A DNA stretch of 64,000 bases from assembly GCA_938075675.1 (NCBI GenBank), contig CALJHE010000006.1, positions 124,001-188,000 on the forward strand. The letters are read 5' to 3'. Origin of the DNA: Candidatus Poseidoniaceae archaeon. GTDB lineage: Archaea; Thermoplasmatota; Poseidoniia; Poseidoniales; Poseidoniaceae. A program made the position numbers and the translations under genes. The notes under the pieces were generated by a model that saw nothing but the letters and a program-made list of their open reading frames with translations, ran no database searches and was not told where the DNA came from. Shown one piece after another: positions 18,144 to 28,368 of this stretch; the first letter of the stretch is position 1; each line of letters opens with the position of its first letter.

Positions 18144-19859
18144 TCACCCAAAAACGCCGGTGAGTTTTCCATTTTCATCCATGTCCATGTCAAGTGCAGC
18201 CGGTCGCTTCGGAAGACCGGGCATCGTCATCATGTTTCCAAGTACGGCAACGATGAACCCTGCTCCAGCATTCAATCTGAATTCGCCTACAGGCAGTGTA
18301 AATCCAACGGGTGCTCCGAGTTGCCCAGGGTCATGGGAGAACGAATACTGGGTTTTAGCCATGCAAACGGGTAAATGCCCATATCCCCACGATTGCAACT
18401 TGCTCAATTGCTTCATTGCTGCACTGCTGACGTCAATTCCATCTGCTTTGTAGATGCGTTTTGCAATTGATTCCATTTTTTCCAAAACCGGCGTATCGGC
18501 AGTAAAGAGCGGTGTGAAAGGCCGACCGTTTGCAACATGGTCGTGTACTGCAGCAACGACGGCTTTCGCCAGTTGTTCACCGCCTTTGCCACCGTTTGCA
18601 TGCACTTCGGTAAGCGTCACGTCTGCTGCTCCGCTCTTTCGAGCAGCTGTTCGAAGAGCGTCGAGTTCAGCATCTGTATCCGATGCAAATCTGTTGATGG
18701 ATACGATGACAGGCATTCCAAAACCAGCCATGTTCTTGATGTGGCGGTCAAGATTCCCCTGGGCCCCTCGCATCACGGCATCTACATCTTCCGTTTCCAA
18801 TTCTTCCTTTGTCGGGCGGTAACCACCACGGCTGCCAAATGCTCCACCATGGAGTTTCATCGAACGAACTGTGACGTTCATGACGACACAGTCCGGTGCC
18901 TTTCCAGAATTTGCCGCTTTGATGTGCATGAACTTTTCAGCACCCATGTCCGAACCAAAGCCAGCTTCGGTTACGACGATATCAGCAGCCCCCAATGCGA
19001 GGCGATCAGCGATAATACTCGAATTTCCGTGAGCGATGTTTGCAAACGGGCCACCGTGAATAAAGGCAGGATTTCCTTCAAGAGTTTGGACTAAGTTTGG
19101 TAAAAAGGCGTTCCGTAGCAGTAATGCCATCGAACCCGCAGCACCGATATCTTCCGCTTTAACGGGATTTCCACTGATGGACTGACCGACCACTATCTCC
19201 CCGATTCGCTTTCTCAAGTCTGCATAATCGTTCGCAAGTACCAAAATCGCCATCACTTCGCTCGCAGCAGTTATGTCAAATCGGTCTTGTCTCGGATTTC
19301 CATTTGCAGGGCCACCCAGCCCGATGACGATATTGCGCAGCGAACGGTCGTTCATGTCGATGACACGTGGCCAGAATACCCGGGTCGGGTCTAACTGTGA
19401 TTCATTGCCTTGTTTGATGTGATTGTCAATTAGGGCAGAGAGGAGGTTGTGAGCGGAGGTAACAGCGTGAAGGTCGCCAGTAAAATGCAAGTTAATGTCT
19501 TCCATGGGGATGACTTGAGAATGTCCTCCGCCAGCAGCGCCACCTTTGATTCCAAAGACGGGGCCCATTGAAGGTTCGCGAATGACGCAAGTGGCGCTCT
19601 GTCCAATGGCGCACAGTGCTTGGGTAAGTCCAATTGTGGTTACAGTCTTGCCTTCTCCAAACGGTGTTGGATTAACTGAAGTGACCAGCACAAGGCTACC
19701 TTGAGGTTTAGAAAAGCGTTGGCTGAGGGCATCCCACGTTATTTTTGCCATGCCTCTGCCCATTGGCATCAATTCATGTGATGAAATACCAAGTTTCCAC
19801 GCAATGGTCTCAATTGGTTCAAGGGTTGCTTCACGTGCGATATTCAAATCACTTGCCAT
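18144..19859 (-). CDS. fhs: Formate--tetrahydrofolate ligase
   Basis: 'LVLVTSVNPTPFGEGKTVTTIGLTQAL', 'REPSMGPVFGIKGGAAGGGHSQVIPMEDINLHFTGD', 'PGLPKRPAALDMDMDENGKLTGVFG'. Longest ORF extends to 19931. Confidence 0.97.
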   Translation of the reverse strand: MASDLNIAREATLEPIETIAWKLGISSHELMPMGRGMAKITWDALSQRFSKPQGSLVLVTSVNPTPFGEGKTVTTIGLTQALCAIGQSATCVIREPSMGPVFGIKGGAAGGGHSQVIPMEDINLHFTGDLHAVTSAHNLLSALIDNHIKQGNESQLDPTRVFWPRVIDMNDRSLRNIVIGLGGPANGNPRQDRFDITAASEVMAILVLANDYADLRKRIGEIVVGQSISGNPVKAEDIGAAGSMALLLRNAFLPNLVQTLEGNPAFIHGGPFANIAHGNSSIIADRLALGAADIVVTEAGFGSDMGAEKFMHIKAANSGKAPDCVVMNVTVRSMKLHGGAFGSRGGYRPTKEELETEDVDAVMRGAQGNLDRHIKNMAGFGMPVIVSINRFASDTDAELDALRTAARKSGAADVTLTEVHANGGKGGEQLAKAVVAAVHDHVANGRPFTPLFTADTPVLEKMESIAKRIYKADGIDVSSAAMKQLSKLQSWGYGHLPVCMAKTQYSFSHDPGQLGAPVGFTLPVGEFRLNAGAGFIVAVLGNMMTMPGLPKRPAALDMDMDENGKLTGVFG

Positions 19860-19953
19860 GAGCATGTATGCGGTACGATATGGCTTTGAAACCCTCGGGT
19901 CATGTTTGGCCAGAAACGACTGTTTCAACACCTGAGAAACTGCGCCGAATGAC

Positions 19954-21420
19954 TCACTCGTCTTTCATTTCGCCAAGATAGGCTGGCAATTCAATTCCAG
20001 CCATCTTCGCAACATCATGAACAGGTGGTAGGCTTTGCATGAGAGAGGAGATGAAGTTCGATGTTGAGCCACCTTCTCCATTGTTTCCGCCGTTGCCAGA
20101 ATCCCAAACGGTAATCTTGTCGATCTTGAGATTGGATATTGCTTCAGTTTGACGAGAGACCAATTCTTCAATCTTCTCAACCATCAGTAACGTTGCAGCA
20201 GCCTTGGTGTCTCCGCCTGCGCTTGCAACCAGTGACTTGTAACCTGCAGCCTTTGCTTCGAGGACGGCTTGTTGTCCAACCGCTTCTGCTTGGTAGCGTG
20301 CAAGGATTGCATCTGCTTGACCTTGTGCGATACGGCGTTGGCGCTCAGCCTCTGCATCAGCAGAAATCTCGATTTGTTCCTTGGCGACGATCTCACGTGC
20401 GATGTCTGCAGCACGAAGACGTTCGCTCTCAAGCGAATACTGAGCCTTTTCGATTTCTTCTTGAGCACGGCGTTGAGCAACTTCAGCACGTTGACGTGCT
20501 TCGGCTTCTTTCTCAGCAAGTGTTGCATTGGAGATTGCGATAGCAGCACGGCTCAAGTTCTCACCTTCAATGGCGTTCTTCTCTTGCTCTTGGACGAAAA
20601 CTCTCTGGCGACTGATTGCAGATGCCTTACCTTGTTCGGTAGCGGACTTTGCTTCTTGAACTGAGATTTCTTCAGTCATGATGGCGTTTGCTTGTCCAGT
20701 CTTTGTTTCAGATTGTTGCTTCTGAACTTCAATGATACGGTTTCGGTCTGCTTCTGCAACCCGGATTTGTCCCATCTCGAGAGCCTTAGCACGGTCACCC
20801 TCTGCGGATGCAATTGCTTCTGCAGCTGCCTTTGCACCAATCGAGTTGATGTATTCAGCCTCGTCAGTGATGTCAGTGATGTTGACGTTGAGAAGAACCA
20901 GTCCAAGTTTGTGAAGTTCGGAATCGACGTTGTTTGAGACCATGCGTAGGAACGCATCACGGTCCTGGTTGATTTGCTCGATTGTGAGCGTGGCAACGGT
21001 AAGACGAAGTTGACCGAAGATAATTTCACGGGCCATCTCTTCAATTTGAACATTGGACAGACCAAGAAGACGCTCGGCTGCATTTTGCATAATCATAGGG
21101 GATGTGGAGATACCGATGACGAACGTCGATGGGACGTTAATACGAATGTTCTGTTGTGATAGAGCGTGTTCAAGTTGAATCGGAATGGTCATCGGCTTGA
21201 GGTCAAGATAGGCGTAGTGTTGTATGAGTGGCCAAACAATCTTTCCACCTCCGTGGTAACATTTTGCCGCTCCTGCATCTTTCACGTTACCGTAAACGAC
21301 CAGAATTTTGTCGGATGGTGCGAGCTTGTATCTGCTTGTAGCAACATAAATTGTGCCGAATACTGCGAGGGTGAACAAAAAGAGTCCGATAACTGCGATT
21401 GAGGTTCCTGCGTCTGCCAT
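19954..21420 (-). CDS. Flotillin / SPFH-band-7 membrane scaffold protein
   Basis: N-terminal TM, SPFH region, long Ala/Glu-rich coiled coil (VAEADRNRIIEVQKQQSETKTGQANAIMTEE...). ATG at 21420 preferred to the upstream ORF start. Confidence 0.9.
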   Translation of the reverse strand: MADAGTSIAVIGLFLFTLAVFGTIYVATSRYKLAPSDKILVVYGNVKDAGAAKCYHGGGKIVWPLIQHYAYLDLKPMTIPIQLEHALSQQNIRINVPSTFVIGISTSPMIMQNAAERLLGLSNVQIEEMAREIIFGQLRLTVATLTIEQINQDRDAFLRMVSNNVDSELHKLGLVLLNVNITDITDEAEYINSIGAKAAAEAIASAEGDRAKALEMGQIRVAEADRNRIIEVQKQQSETKTGQANAIMTEEISVQEAKSATEQGKASAISRQRVFVQEQEKNAIEGENLSRAAIAISNATLAEKEAEARQRAEVAQRRAQEEIEKAQYSLESERLRAADIAREIVAKEQIEISADAEAERQRRIAQGQADAILARYQAEAVGQQAVLEAKAAGYKSLVASAGGDTKAAATLLMVEKIEELVSRQTEAISNLKIDKITVWDSGNGGNNGEGGSTSNFISSLMQSLPPVHDVAKMAGIELPAYLGEMKDE

Positions 21421-21480
21421 GGCGTAACATACAGGGCGTCCTTTATGAGTGTTCACCCGACCAAAATAGCCCGACAATCC

Positions 21481-22107
21481 TCATTCTTCTTCAGCGGCGT
21501 AGGTATTGACAGAAAGGGGCACAACGATTAATGTCTCACCAATTGCCTTGACTACTTCAATAAATTTACCTGTCTTTAGGCTCGCAGTTTCATCTTCAAG
21601 GACGGCGTCACACGTCCTCATGGCGTTTTGAAATTCGACTTGGACTTGGCCAGTTTCGCCCGCACGGATTTCCATGTAGACCTTACCCTGAGCGCCAATG
21701 GCGAGTGAATGCTTGACTGTGCCATCCACTTCGAGAGACTTCATGATTTGGAATACCTTTCCGATGATGTACATCGAGAAAAACCCTGACACTGCTGCGA
21801 CAAAAATTGCGATGAGGTCTGCTCCACCGCTCTGCGTTACGGCAAGGCCAGCAATTCCAAACATCATGATGAAACTCAGTATGCCTTGAATAGTGAGCAT
21901 GTGGAATATCCCTTCAGCCCCCATGTCAAAGTCGGTCTCAAAACCAGCGAACTCGAGAGCGCCATCAGCGACTCCGCCGAGTAAGATGAGTATGAAATAA
22001 ATCAGGAATAAAAAGGTGCCAACAATCGCCATTACGGCGAACAATACATCCACGCCGGAGATGGACCCGAGTCCTACAAGGTCAAGAACATTTGAAATCA
22101 AGGACAT
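21481..22107 (-). CDS. NfeD/YuaF-like multi-pass membrane protein with C-terminal OB-like domain
   Basis: Several TM segments then a beta-rich C-terminus; lies immediately upstream of flotillin on the same strand, as for bacterial NfeD-flotillin pairs. Confidence 0.65.
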   Translation of the reverse strand: MSLISNVLDLVGLGSISGVDVLFAVMAIVGTFLFLIYFILILLGGVADGALEFAGFETDFDMGAEGIFHMLTIQGILSFIMMFGIAGLAVTQSGGADLIAIFVAAVSGFFSMYIIGKVFQIMKSLEVDGTVKHSLAIGAQGKVYMEIRAGETGQVQVEFQNAMRTCDAVLEDETASLKTGKFIEVVKAIGETLIVVPLSVNTYAAEEE

Positions 22108-22134
22108 TTTATCACTGGCCTATACTGTTGGCTT

Positions 22135-22404
22135 CTACTCTTCAACCTTCGCCTGTTGTCTTCGTTTAATTGGTCGGATGTAGATGAAGTAATAATGCCC
22201 AAAAACGATTGGTCCAAGTGAGAGGCCAAACATTAGTCCTATGCCCCAAGATGGGAGATCGAGTGCGAGGCCTATTGCCACGACGATAAGGAGACAGACG
22301 AGCATTGAGGCTTTTTCAAGGATGATTAGAATCGGTGCTGAACCCTCGTTGACGCGATCCTTCATCGCAAAGACTTCTCTAAGATTCGACATCTGAACCC
22401 TCAC
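22135..22404 (-). CDS. Small two-TM membrane protein
   Basis: 89-aa ORF with two hydrophobic segments, overlapping the upstream ORF stop (GTGA). Confidence 0.6.
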   Translation of the reverse strand: MRVQMSNLREVFAMKDRVNEGSAPILIILEKASMLVCLLIVVAIGLALDLPSWGIGLMFGLSLGPIVFGHYYFIYIRPIKRRQQAKVEE

Positions 22405-22817
22405 GAGAGAAGGTCAGACCATGACAACTCACTCATGATGACAATCATGAGATAGATGAAACCAATAAAAAATGCCGGATTCCGACCTTTTTCAACGAGG
22501 CTTTCAACTTGACGCAATTGTCCATTTTCATCGCGAATAATCGTTGTCGCTTCCGAAGTGATGTAGTTGCCACCTTGTGTGAACTCTTTGTGATTTTTTT
22601 TGCTGCTTTGGAATACCAAAAACACGAGTGTTCCAATAATTACACCTAGACTTGGGCCGAGGAATCCGCTGAGGGCTGAATTGAATTCAGTCCACATTGC
22701 TGCAGTGAAATAAAGACTCAACCCAGCAGTTAGCATAGAAATAAGTCCTTTACCACGTTTTTGACTCGATAAATTAAACCCGTCCATGGGTATTTGTAAA
22801 ATGCCACCCTTTTTCAA
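22401..22817 (-). CDS. Small membrane protein, unknown function
   Basis: 138-aa ORF with TM segments, co-directional with the flotillin cluster. Confidence 0.6.
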   Translation of the reverse strand: MKKGGILQIPMDGFNLSSQKRGKGLISMLTAGLSLYFTAAMWTEFNSALSGFLGPSLGVIIGTLVFLVFQSSKKNHKEFTQGGNYITSEATTIIRDENGQLRQVESLVEKGRNPAFFIGFIYLMIVIMSELSWSDLLS

Positions 22818-22879
22818 TCCTGCCCCGGTTCAAGTCATTCGTCCATGATGTTGAAGAACTACGCCACGTAAGAGGTTCC

Positions 22880-23920
22880 ATGGCACAAGTTCGGTATGCG
22901 ATATCGGGCAGCCCTGTGACCCATTCTCTCTCACCTTTACTTCACGGTTTGGTCCTGGCCAACCTCGAAAAGTTTGGTGATGATGTTGAATTGAAAAGTA
23001 AAAACTCATCAGTGCACTTGGTCGATACACGTGCGATTGAGGACGCATTGGGGTGGGGGTATGCTGGGCACGCACCCGATGCTCCGGACTGGGAGTACAC
23101 GGGCGCTCCGTTCGGTAAGTTCCGTACCGATGCTTTGCTGAAGAAGGCAATTGATGCAGCAATGGCAATCGAAGACGCAGAACAGCGACTTGTCTCTGTT
23201 TCTGATTCGAATCCCGTCGTGCCGTTAACATCTGAAAACCGATACCTTGAGGAAGCTGCCCGCAGGCATCTGCCAACGCAATGCCTCGAAAATGAAGTTT
23301 GGATGAACCTTACCTCACCTCTCAAACACCAACTTGCAAGCGACGCAATTTCGACAATTGATGACTCGATGCGCCTTCAATCCGTTAACACATTGCGGTG
23401 GGACGGTCAAGCATGGTGGTGTGCGAGTGTCGATGGTTCTGGCGTAGTTGCATTGGCCCATCATCATGGCGTCGACATCAAATCAGGCGCGGTTCTTGGC
23501 ATCATTGGCGGAGGGGGAGCCGCACGTTCAACAGCGGATGCCTGGATTAAGGCAGGTGGGAAAATCTCTGCCCTTCCGGGGCGACGTCACCTCGAATTGC
23601 CGTACGAGTTCGAATCGCAATCATCGACCGGAACTGTTGATTTCTCTGTGGACTTTGAAGGCAGCGATTCGGATGATTCACAGTTTCCAAAGTGTAGACT
23701 ACGGCTAAACCCTACATACGGCCTTCAATCCGGTGACCTGGAGACTCGCTTCTCCGCATTGATGAGTCAACCGCTCGATGGTCGATGGATGCTCGTCGCT
23801 CAGCATTTAGAAGCGTGGAAACGGCTCTGGACTCCTCAGTATGCTCATTTTCTTCCCTCATTGGAACTTCTCCTCACACAATTGGTTCATGCTGAAAATC
23901 TGCTTGCAAAATACGCATGA
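22880..23920 (+). CDS. aroE: Shikimate dehydrogenase-like protein
   Basis: 'YAISGSPVTHSLSPLLHG', 'MNLTSPLKHQL' (catalytic Lys), 'SVNTLRWDG', 'SVDGSGVV', 'GIIGGGGAARSTADAW'. Confidence 0.82.
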   Translation: MAQVRYAISGSPVTHSLSPLLHGLVLANLEKFGDDVELKSKNSSVHLVDTRAIEDALGWGYAGHAPDAPDWEYTGAPFGKFRTDALLKKAIDAAMAIEDAEQRLVSVSDSNPVVPLTSENRYLEEAARRHLPTQCLENEVWMNLTSPLKHQLASDAISTIDDSMRLQSVNTLRWDGQAWWCASVDGSGVVALAHHHGVDIKSGAVLGIIGGGGAARSTADAWIKAGGKISALPGRRHLELPYEFESQSSTGTVDFSVDFEGSDSDDSQFPKCRLRLNPTYGLQSGDLETRFSALMSQPLDGRWMLVAQHLEAWKRLWTPQYAHFLPSLELLLTQLVHAENLLAKYA

Positions 23921-23966
23921 AGCCCAAAGCGATTAGAATGAGGAAGTGAAGGAGAGAACGGTTCAC

Positions 23967-26762
23967 ATGGATATGAAGTTGCGCACAATGTGCTTGTTGG
24001 TGCTCCTCGGACTTTTGTTTCCGAGTCTAACAGGACTCGTGTCTGCGAACCATCCTCCCGAAGACCAATCGTTCACAACACCGCACTCGGGTGTCGATTT
24101 CCCAGTAGGTTGGGAAGACCTCACCTACTTTACTGGATCTGGATTCACGACCGTACAGCGCGACTACAGGCTGCTCTATCCGGCTATGACGTCCGGCGAA
24201 GGGGCTGACATGGCAGGGAATGGTCCATTTCCAAACGTACAGTTTCTCATAGATACGGGTGAATCTTCCTCTTCCTACATGGATTTCGCATCGCGCCTGG
24301 TCCAAAGAGGATTCATGGTGGCCGTTCACGATGACGTTTTAGACTCCACTAACTTTCCTACAATCCTTCGGCATGTGACTGGTGTACAAAGTGAATTGGA
24401 GCAACTAAACAACACCAGCAGCAGTTCAATAGCAGGCACCTTCGGCCAATTTGATCTCAACCATTGGGGTGTTGGCGGGCATGGTGTTGGTGCTGCTGCA
24501 GCCTACGGTATCTATCCATATTGGATGAATTCCACACTTGAAGGTCAAGTTCAACCTCCAAGAGCCGTTTTTGGGTTAGGGGCTGATTTCGAAGATTGGG
24601 ATGATGACCATTGGGATGAATTGGCACCTGATGATTGGATACATTCTCCGGCATCGCCTTCTGCAGGTCTGTTTCTTACCGGTTCAGCAGACGAAGTGTT
24701 TTCTTCGTCAGAGGTCGAAAATACGTTATCTGCCGGGAGTGGATTCGGTTGGCAGTTGATGGAAGTGCTGGGTGCAAACCATTACCAGTATCAGGAATCA
24801 ACTTCTATCATTGAAGGATTTAATGACGGTGATGCATCGATATCACAAGAAGAACAAAATGCAATTGCTGCAGAACATATCAATGATTATTTGGATGTCA
24901 CATTGCGTGGTTCACATGAACATTTCCGAGACGCTTTCAATCGGCCTATGGGTCCTCATGTCGTGAGTGATTCAAATGCTTACATCGTTGAAAACCTCCT
25001 TGAGAGTGATTTCCTTTTGGTTCAAAATACAACTCTCTCGCCAAACGGAACAACGACTTTCGGACCTCAAGTTACGGTGAATTTCTTTGCCGAATGGACC
25101 ATGAGAGACGGACGTACTTACTCGGATTTGCCCAGTGGATGGGATTTGAACATTGAATGCTCTGTTTCTGGCATGGAACTCACGGAAGGTCAGTTCAATT
25201 CCAATGGAACGGCAACATGTTTGTTCCCTATGCAAGATGTTGCGCCTGGACCCCAAACTGCTACCATTCGAATATATGTCGAAGGTGCATCCTCGACTCT
25301 CACCTTTTCTTTCATTCGTACTGATGCCCCATTGGTCTTGATCTCTCCACCCCCAATGATTGATGTCGAGCAACGCAGCAGTATTCACATCGATGCTGCC
25401 TCTTACGCTTACGACCCTGACGGTCAAGAGGTGTTTGTTGAGTCGGCAGAATTTTCAGCAGGCTCGACTGAAGACTTCACCTTCACCATTGACCAAGACC
25501 AAAAAGGAATCCAAATCTACCATAACGTCGACGGTGAAGAAGTCAATGGTACAGAGATTACCATGGTGCTGAGGGCCGGCGGAGAAGGCGTTGTCGATGA
25601 AGCAAACACCACAGCAATGATACGCGTGGTTCCTGTTGATGACCCTGTTAGCAAGATTTCAGATGTACCCATGCAGAATCTGGTTGAGGACGGTGCTTCT
25701 GTTACGGTCAATCTCTCGCAATATGTGAGTGACCCCGAAGGCGAAGTCTTGTTCGGAACAGTTGGAGGTGATACTGAAGGTGTATACGGGCCAGTGAGTT
25801 TCTCGATGTCCAACGGCTTGCTCAGTATATCTCCTCTTCCTGATCAAAACGGTGCTACAGTCATGCACCTACTGGTGAGCGACGGAACGACTCTCCCCGT
25901 CGAACTTGACGTACCGTTGTATGTTGAGCCCGTAAATGACGACATCATCGTCAATGAATCCAATTGGGAAATCACTGTAGCAGAGGATGGAAGCGTTTCA
26001 GTCAACCTTTCCGATTTAGCATGGGATTTGGACGGTGACAATTTGTTTTGGACCATAGACAGTTCATCCCAGTCGGTCAGTGTTGTGCGCTCTACCGGAC
26101 AACTCATCATAACACCAATTCTCGATTACTCTGGGCAAGACGCTCTTACATCGATCAATGTTACAGACCAGACGATGACCGTGAACCGAGTATTAACCAT
26201 CAACGTAACCTCTATCCCCGATGCTCCTGTTTTGTCGTTGCAAGAATTGAACCTCATCGATTCAACGGCTGGCAGTTTACAGTGGTGGGTTTACGATGCC
26301 GATGGCGTTATTCCTGAGCAAACCGAAGTTCAAGTGAACGGAACTACAATTGAGAATCTCACTCACTCATGCGTTTACGACAGCACAGATTTGACCAACC
26401 GATGCCTCTCCATGCTTCCACTTCCAAGTTCACATAACGGGAGCGTTGAAGTGCGCGTGTCGGTGTTTGACGCCGAGATTGGAGCCAATACGGTTGCTTT
26501 CATCACCGTTAACATGACTCCATCTGTAAATGAACCAGTGGTTACGGGCGATTCTGAGGAGTCAAATTTGGAAAGTTTGAGTTTCTACATCCTTGGATTC
26601 GGCGCAGTGGCTTTTGTGATTCTTATTGTCTTGTTTGTCGTACTGCGCGATGCGACTTCACCGTCGAAACCGACCACGGAGACGAATGTGACTCCGGAAG
26701 TAGAACTCGAAGGTCCTGCACCAGCTTCCGTAGGCTTACTTGCACGTGCTAAACAGCAGTAG
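23967..26762 (+). CDS. Surface protein: chlorophyllase/PAF-AH-like alpha/beta-hydrolase fold, cadherin-like repeats, C-terminal TM
   Basis: Signal peptide; 'RDYRLLYPAM...FPNVQFLIDTGESSSSYMDFASRLVQRGFMVAVHDD'; repeated 'VEDGASVTVNLSQYVSDPEGE'-type motifs; TM 'FYILGFGAVAFVILIVLFVVLRD'. Confidence 0.82.
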   Translation: MDMKLRTMCLLVLLGLLFPSLTGLVSANHPPEDQSFTTPHSGVDFPVGWEDLTYFTGSGFTTVQRDYRLLYPAMTSGEGADMAGNGPFPNVQFLIDTGESSSSYMDFASRLVQRGFMVAVHDDVLDSTNFPTILRHVTGVQSELEQLNNTSSSSIAGTFGQFDLNHWGVGGHGVGAAAAYGIYPYWMNSTLEGQVQPPRAVFGLGADFEDWDDDHWDELAPDDWIHSPASPSAGLFLTGSADEVFSSSEVENTLSAGSGFGWQLMEVLGANHYQYQESTSIIEGFNDGDASISQEEQNAIAAEHINDYLDVTLRGSHEHFRDAFNRPMGPHVVSDSNAYIVENLLESDFLLVQNTTLSPNGTTTFGPQVTVNFFAEWTMRDGRTYSDLPSGWDLNIECSVSGMELTEGQFNSNGTATCLFPMQDVAPGPQTATIRIYVEGASSTLTFSFIRTDAPLVLISPPPMIDVEQRSSIHIDAASYAYDPDGQEVFVESAEFSAGSTEDFTFTIDQDQKGIQIYHNVDGEEVNGTEITMVLRAGGEGVVDEANTTAMIRVVPVDDPVSKISDVPMQNLVEDGASVTVNLSQYVSDPEGEVLFGTVGGDTEGVYGPVSFSMSNGLLSISPLPDQNGATVMHLLVSDGTTLPVELDVPLYVEPVNDDIIVNESNWEITVAEDGSVSVNLSDLAWDLDGDNLFWTIDSSSQSVSVVRSTGQLIITPILDYSGQDALTSINVTDQTMTVNRVLTINVTSIPDAPVLSLQELNLIDSTAGSLQWWVYDADGVIPEQTEVQVNGTTIENLTHSCVYDSTDLTNRCLSMLPLPSSHNGSVEVRVSVFDAEIGANTVAFITVNMTPSVNEPVVTGDSEESNLESLSFYILGFGAVAFVILIVLFVVLRDATSPSKPTTETNVTPEVELEGPAPASVGLLARAKQQ

Positions 26763-26768
26763 TGTTGC

Positions 26769-28364
26769 TCACAAAGGTATATTGCCGTGCTTCTTGGGAG
26801 GACTCCATTCCCGCTTTGATTGGAGTATGTTGAGGGCGCGGCAAAGGCGTAGTCGACTTTCACTCGGTTCGATGACATCATCGAGCCATCCGTTCCGAGC
26901 GGCGACGTATGGGTCGCCGAATTTTGCTTTGTATTCTGAAATGAGTTGCTGGCGAATCTCTTCACGCTTTTCTTCAGGCGCCTTTTTGATTTCTGTTCTG
27001 TGAATGACATTCACTGCACCTTCAGCACCCATCACAGCCAACTCTGCGGTTGGCCAAGCAATGTTGTAATCGCTCTGCAAGTGTTTGCATGACATTGCCA
27101 AATAAGCACCACCGTATGCTTTACGAGTGACAAGAGTGAGTTTCGGGACGGTTGCTTCAGCATAGGCAAACAGTAATTTTGCACCGTGGCGAATAATTCC
27201 ACCCCATTCCTGGACTACTCCAGGAAGGAATCCAGGTACATCCTCAAATGTGACCAATGGAATGTTGAATGAATCACAGGTCCGAATGAAACGTGCCGCC
27301 TTTATCGAGGCGTCGATATCAAGGCAACCTGCCAGAACTTTTGGTTGGTTGCCAACGACTCCAATCGTCTTGCCTTCGAGTCGGGCAAATCCGATAATGA
27401 TGTTATCAGCATACGATTCGAAGAGTTCCATGAAGATTCCATCGTCTACAATTTCTTCAACCACTTTGACCATGTCGTATGGCTTGTTTGGGTTATCGGG
27501 TACGAAGGTTTCCAAGTCTGGGTTTAGTCTGTTCGCAGGATCTGCAGTTTCTTCAAACGGGGCATCCGCCATATTGTGGTCGGGTAGATAGGACAGGATT
27601 TCTGTTGCCAATGTGCAAGCGTCTTCTTCGTCCTCTGCAATGAGGCAAGCGATTCCGGAGCGTGATGCGTGAAGTGAGGCGCCGCCGAGACCTGCAGCGT
27701 CGATCTCGCCTTCGATAACTTCCGGGGTTTCAAGAGGTGATGAGAGGAAGAGTTGCCCATGGTCTTCCCCAAGGATTGTGAAATCCGCTAGGCTTGCTGC
27801 GAGTGCCGACACGCCAACGACCGGTCCAAGGACCAAACTAATCATTGGTATTCTTCCACTGCATTGGACCAACCTGTCGAGGAGTTCCCCCGTACCGGCA
27901 AGTGCTGAAATGCCGTCATGTGCTCGCTGCCCTCCGCCATCCCACATACAGATGATTGGAACTTTTGCTCGCTCAGCCATTTCAATGATCTTGGAGATTT
28001 TCTTCGCATGCATCTCACCCATGCTGCCCCCGTGGACACTGAAATCTTGTGCGAAACAGTAGATTCGTCGGCCATTGACAGTGCCGTGTCCTGCAACGAC
28101 TCCGTCGCCAAGCGTATGGTGGAGGAACATTCCATTGTCGGTTGAACGATGGGTGACAAAAGAATCAATTTCGATGAATGAATTCTCATCGAGCAACATT
28201 CCGATTCGGTCACGGGCAGTGCCTCTCCCGCTGCTGCGAATGGCTTCTTGGCGCTTTAAGCCGCCCCCAAGGCGGGCCTGCTCACGCTTGTATTGGAGTT
28301 CCTCGAGACGTTCACTCGAATTGCCTGCCATAACTTCTCCACCACTTCTCGGTTTTTGATTCAA
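26769..28364 (-). CDS. pccB: Acyl-CoA (propionyl-CoA) carboxylase carboxyltransferase beta subunit
   Basis: 'GRGTARDRIGMLLDENSFIEID', 'GGSMGEMHAKKISKIIEMA', 'PGVVQEWGGIIRHGAKLLFAYAEATVPKLTLVTRKAYGGAYLAMSCKHL'. Start may be Met at 28331. Confidence 0.95.
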   Translation of the reverse strand: MNQKPRSGGEVMAGNSSERLEELQYKREQARLGGGLKRQEAIRSSGRGTARDRIGMLLDENSFIEIDSFVTHRSTDNGMFLHHTLGDGVVAGHGTVNGRRIYCFAQDFSVHGGSMGEMHAKKISKIIEMAERAKVPIICMWDGGGQRAHDGISALAGTGELLDRLVQCSGRIPMISLVLGPVVGVSALAASLADFTILGEDHGQLFLSSPLETPEVIEGEIDAAGLGGASLHASRSGIACLIAEDEEDACTLATEILSYLPDHNMADAPFEETADPANRLNPDLETFVPDNPNKPYDMVKVVEEIVDDGIFMELFESYADNIIIGFARLEGKTIGVVGNQPKVLAGCLDIDASIKAARFIRTCDSFNIPLVTFEDVPGFLPGVVQEWGGIIRHGAKLLFAYAEATVPKLTLVTRKAYGGAYLAMSCKHLQSDYNIAWPTAELAVMGAEGAVNVIHRTEIKKAPEEKREEIRQQLISEYKAKFGDPYVAARNGWLDDVIEPSESRLRLCRALNILQSKREWSPPKKHGNIPL

Positions 28365-28368
28365 GCGC

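Noticed and set aside
20139-20664. Plus-strand ORFs opposite flotillin
   Set aside because: Shadow ORFs created by Ala/Glu/Gln-rich coiled-coil codons on the other strand.
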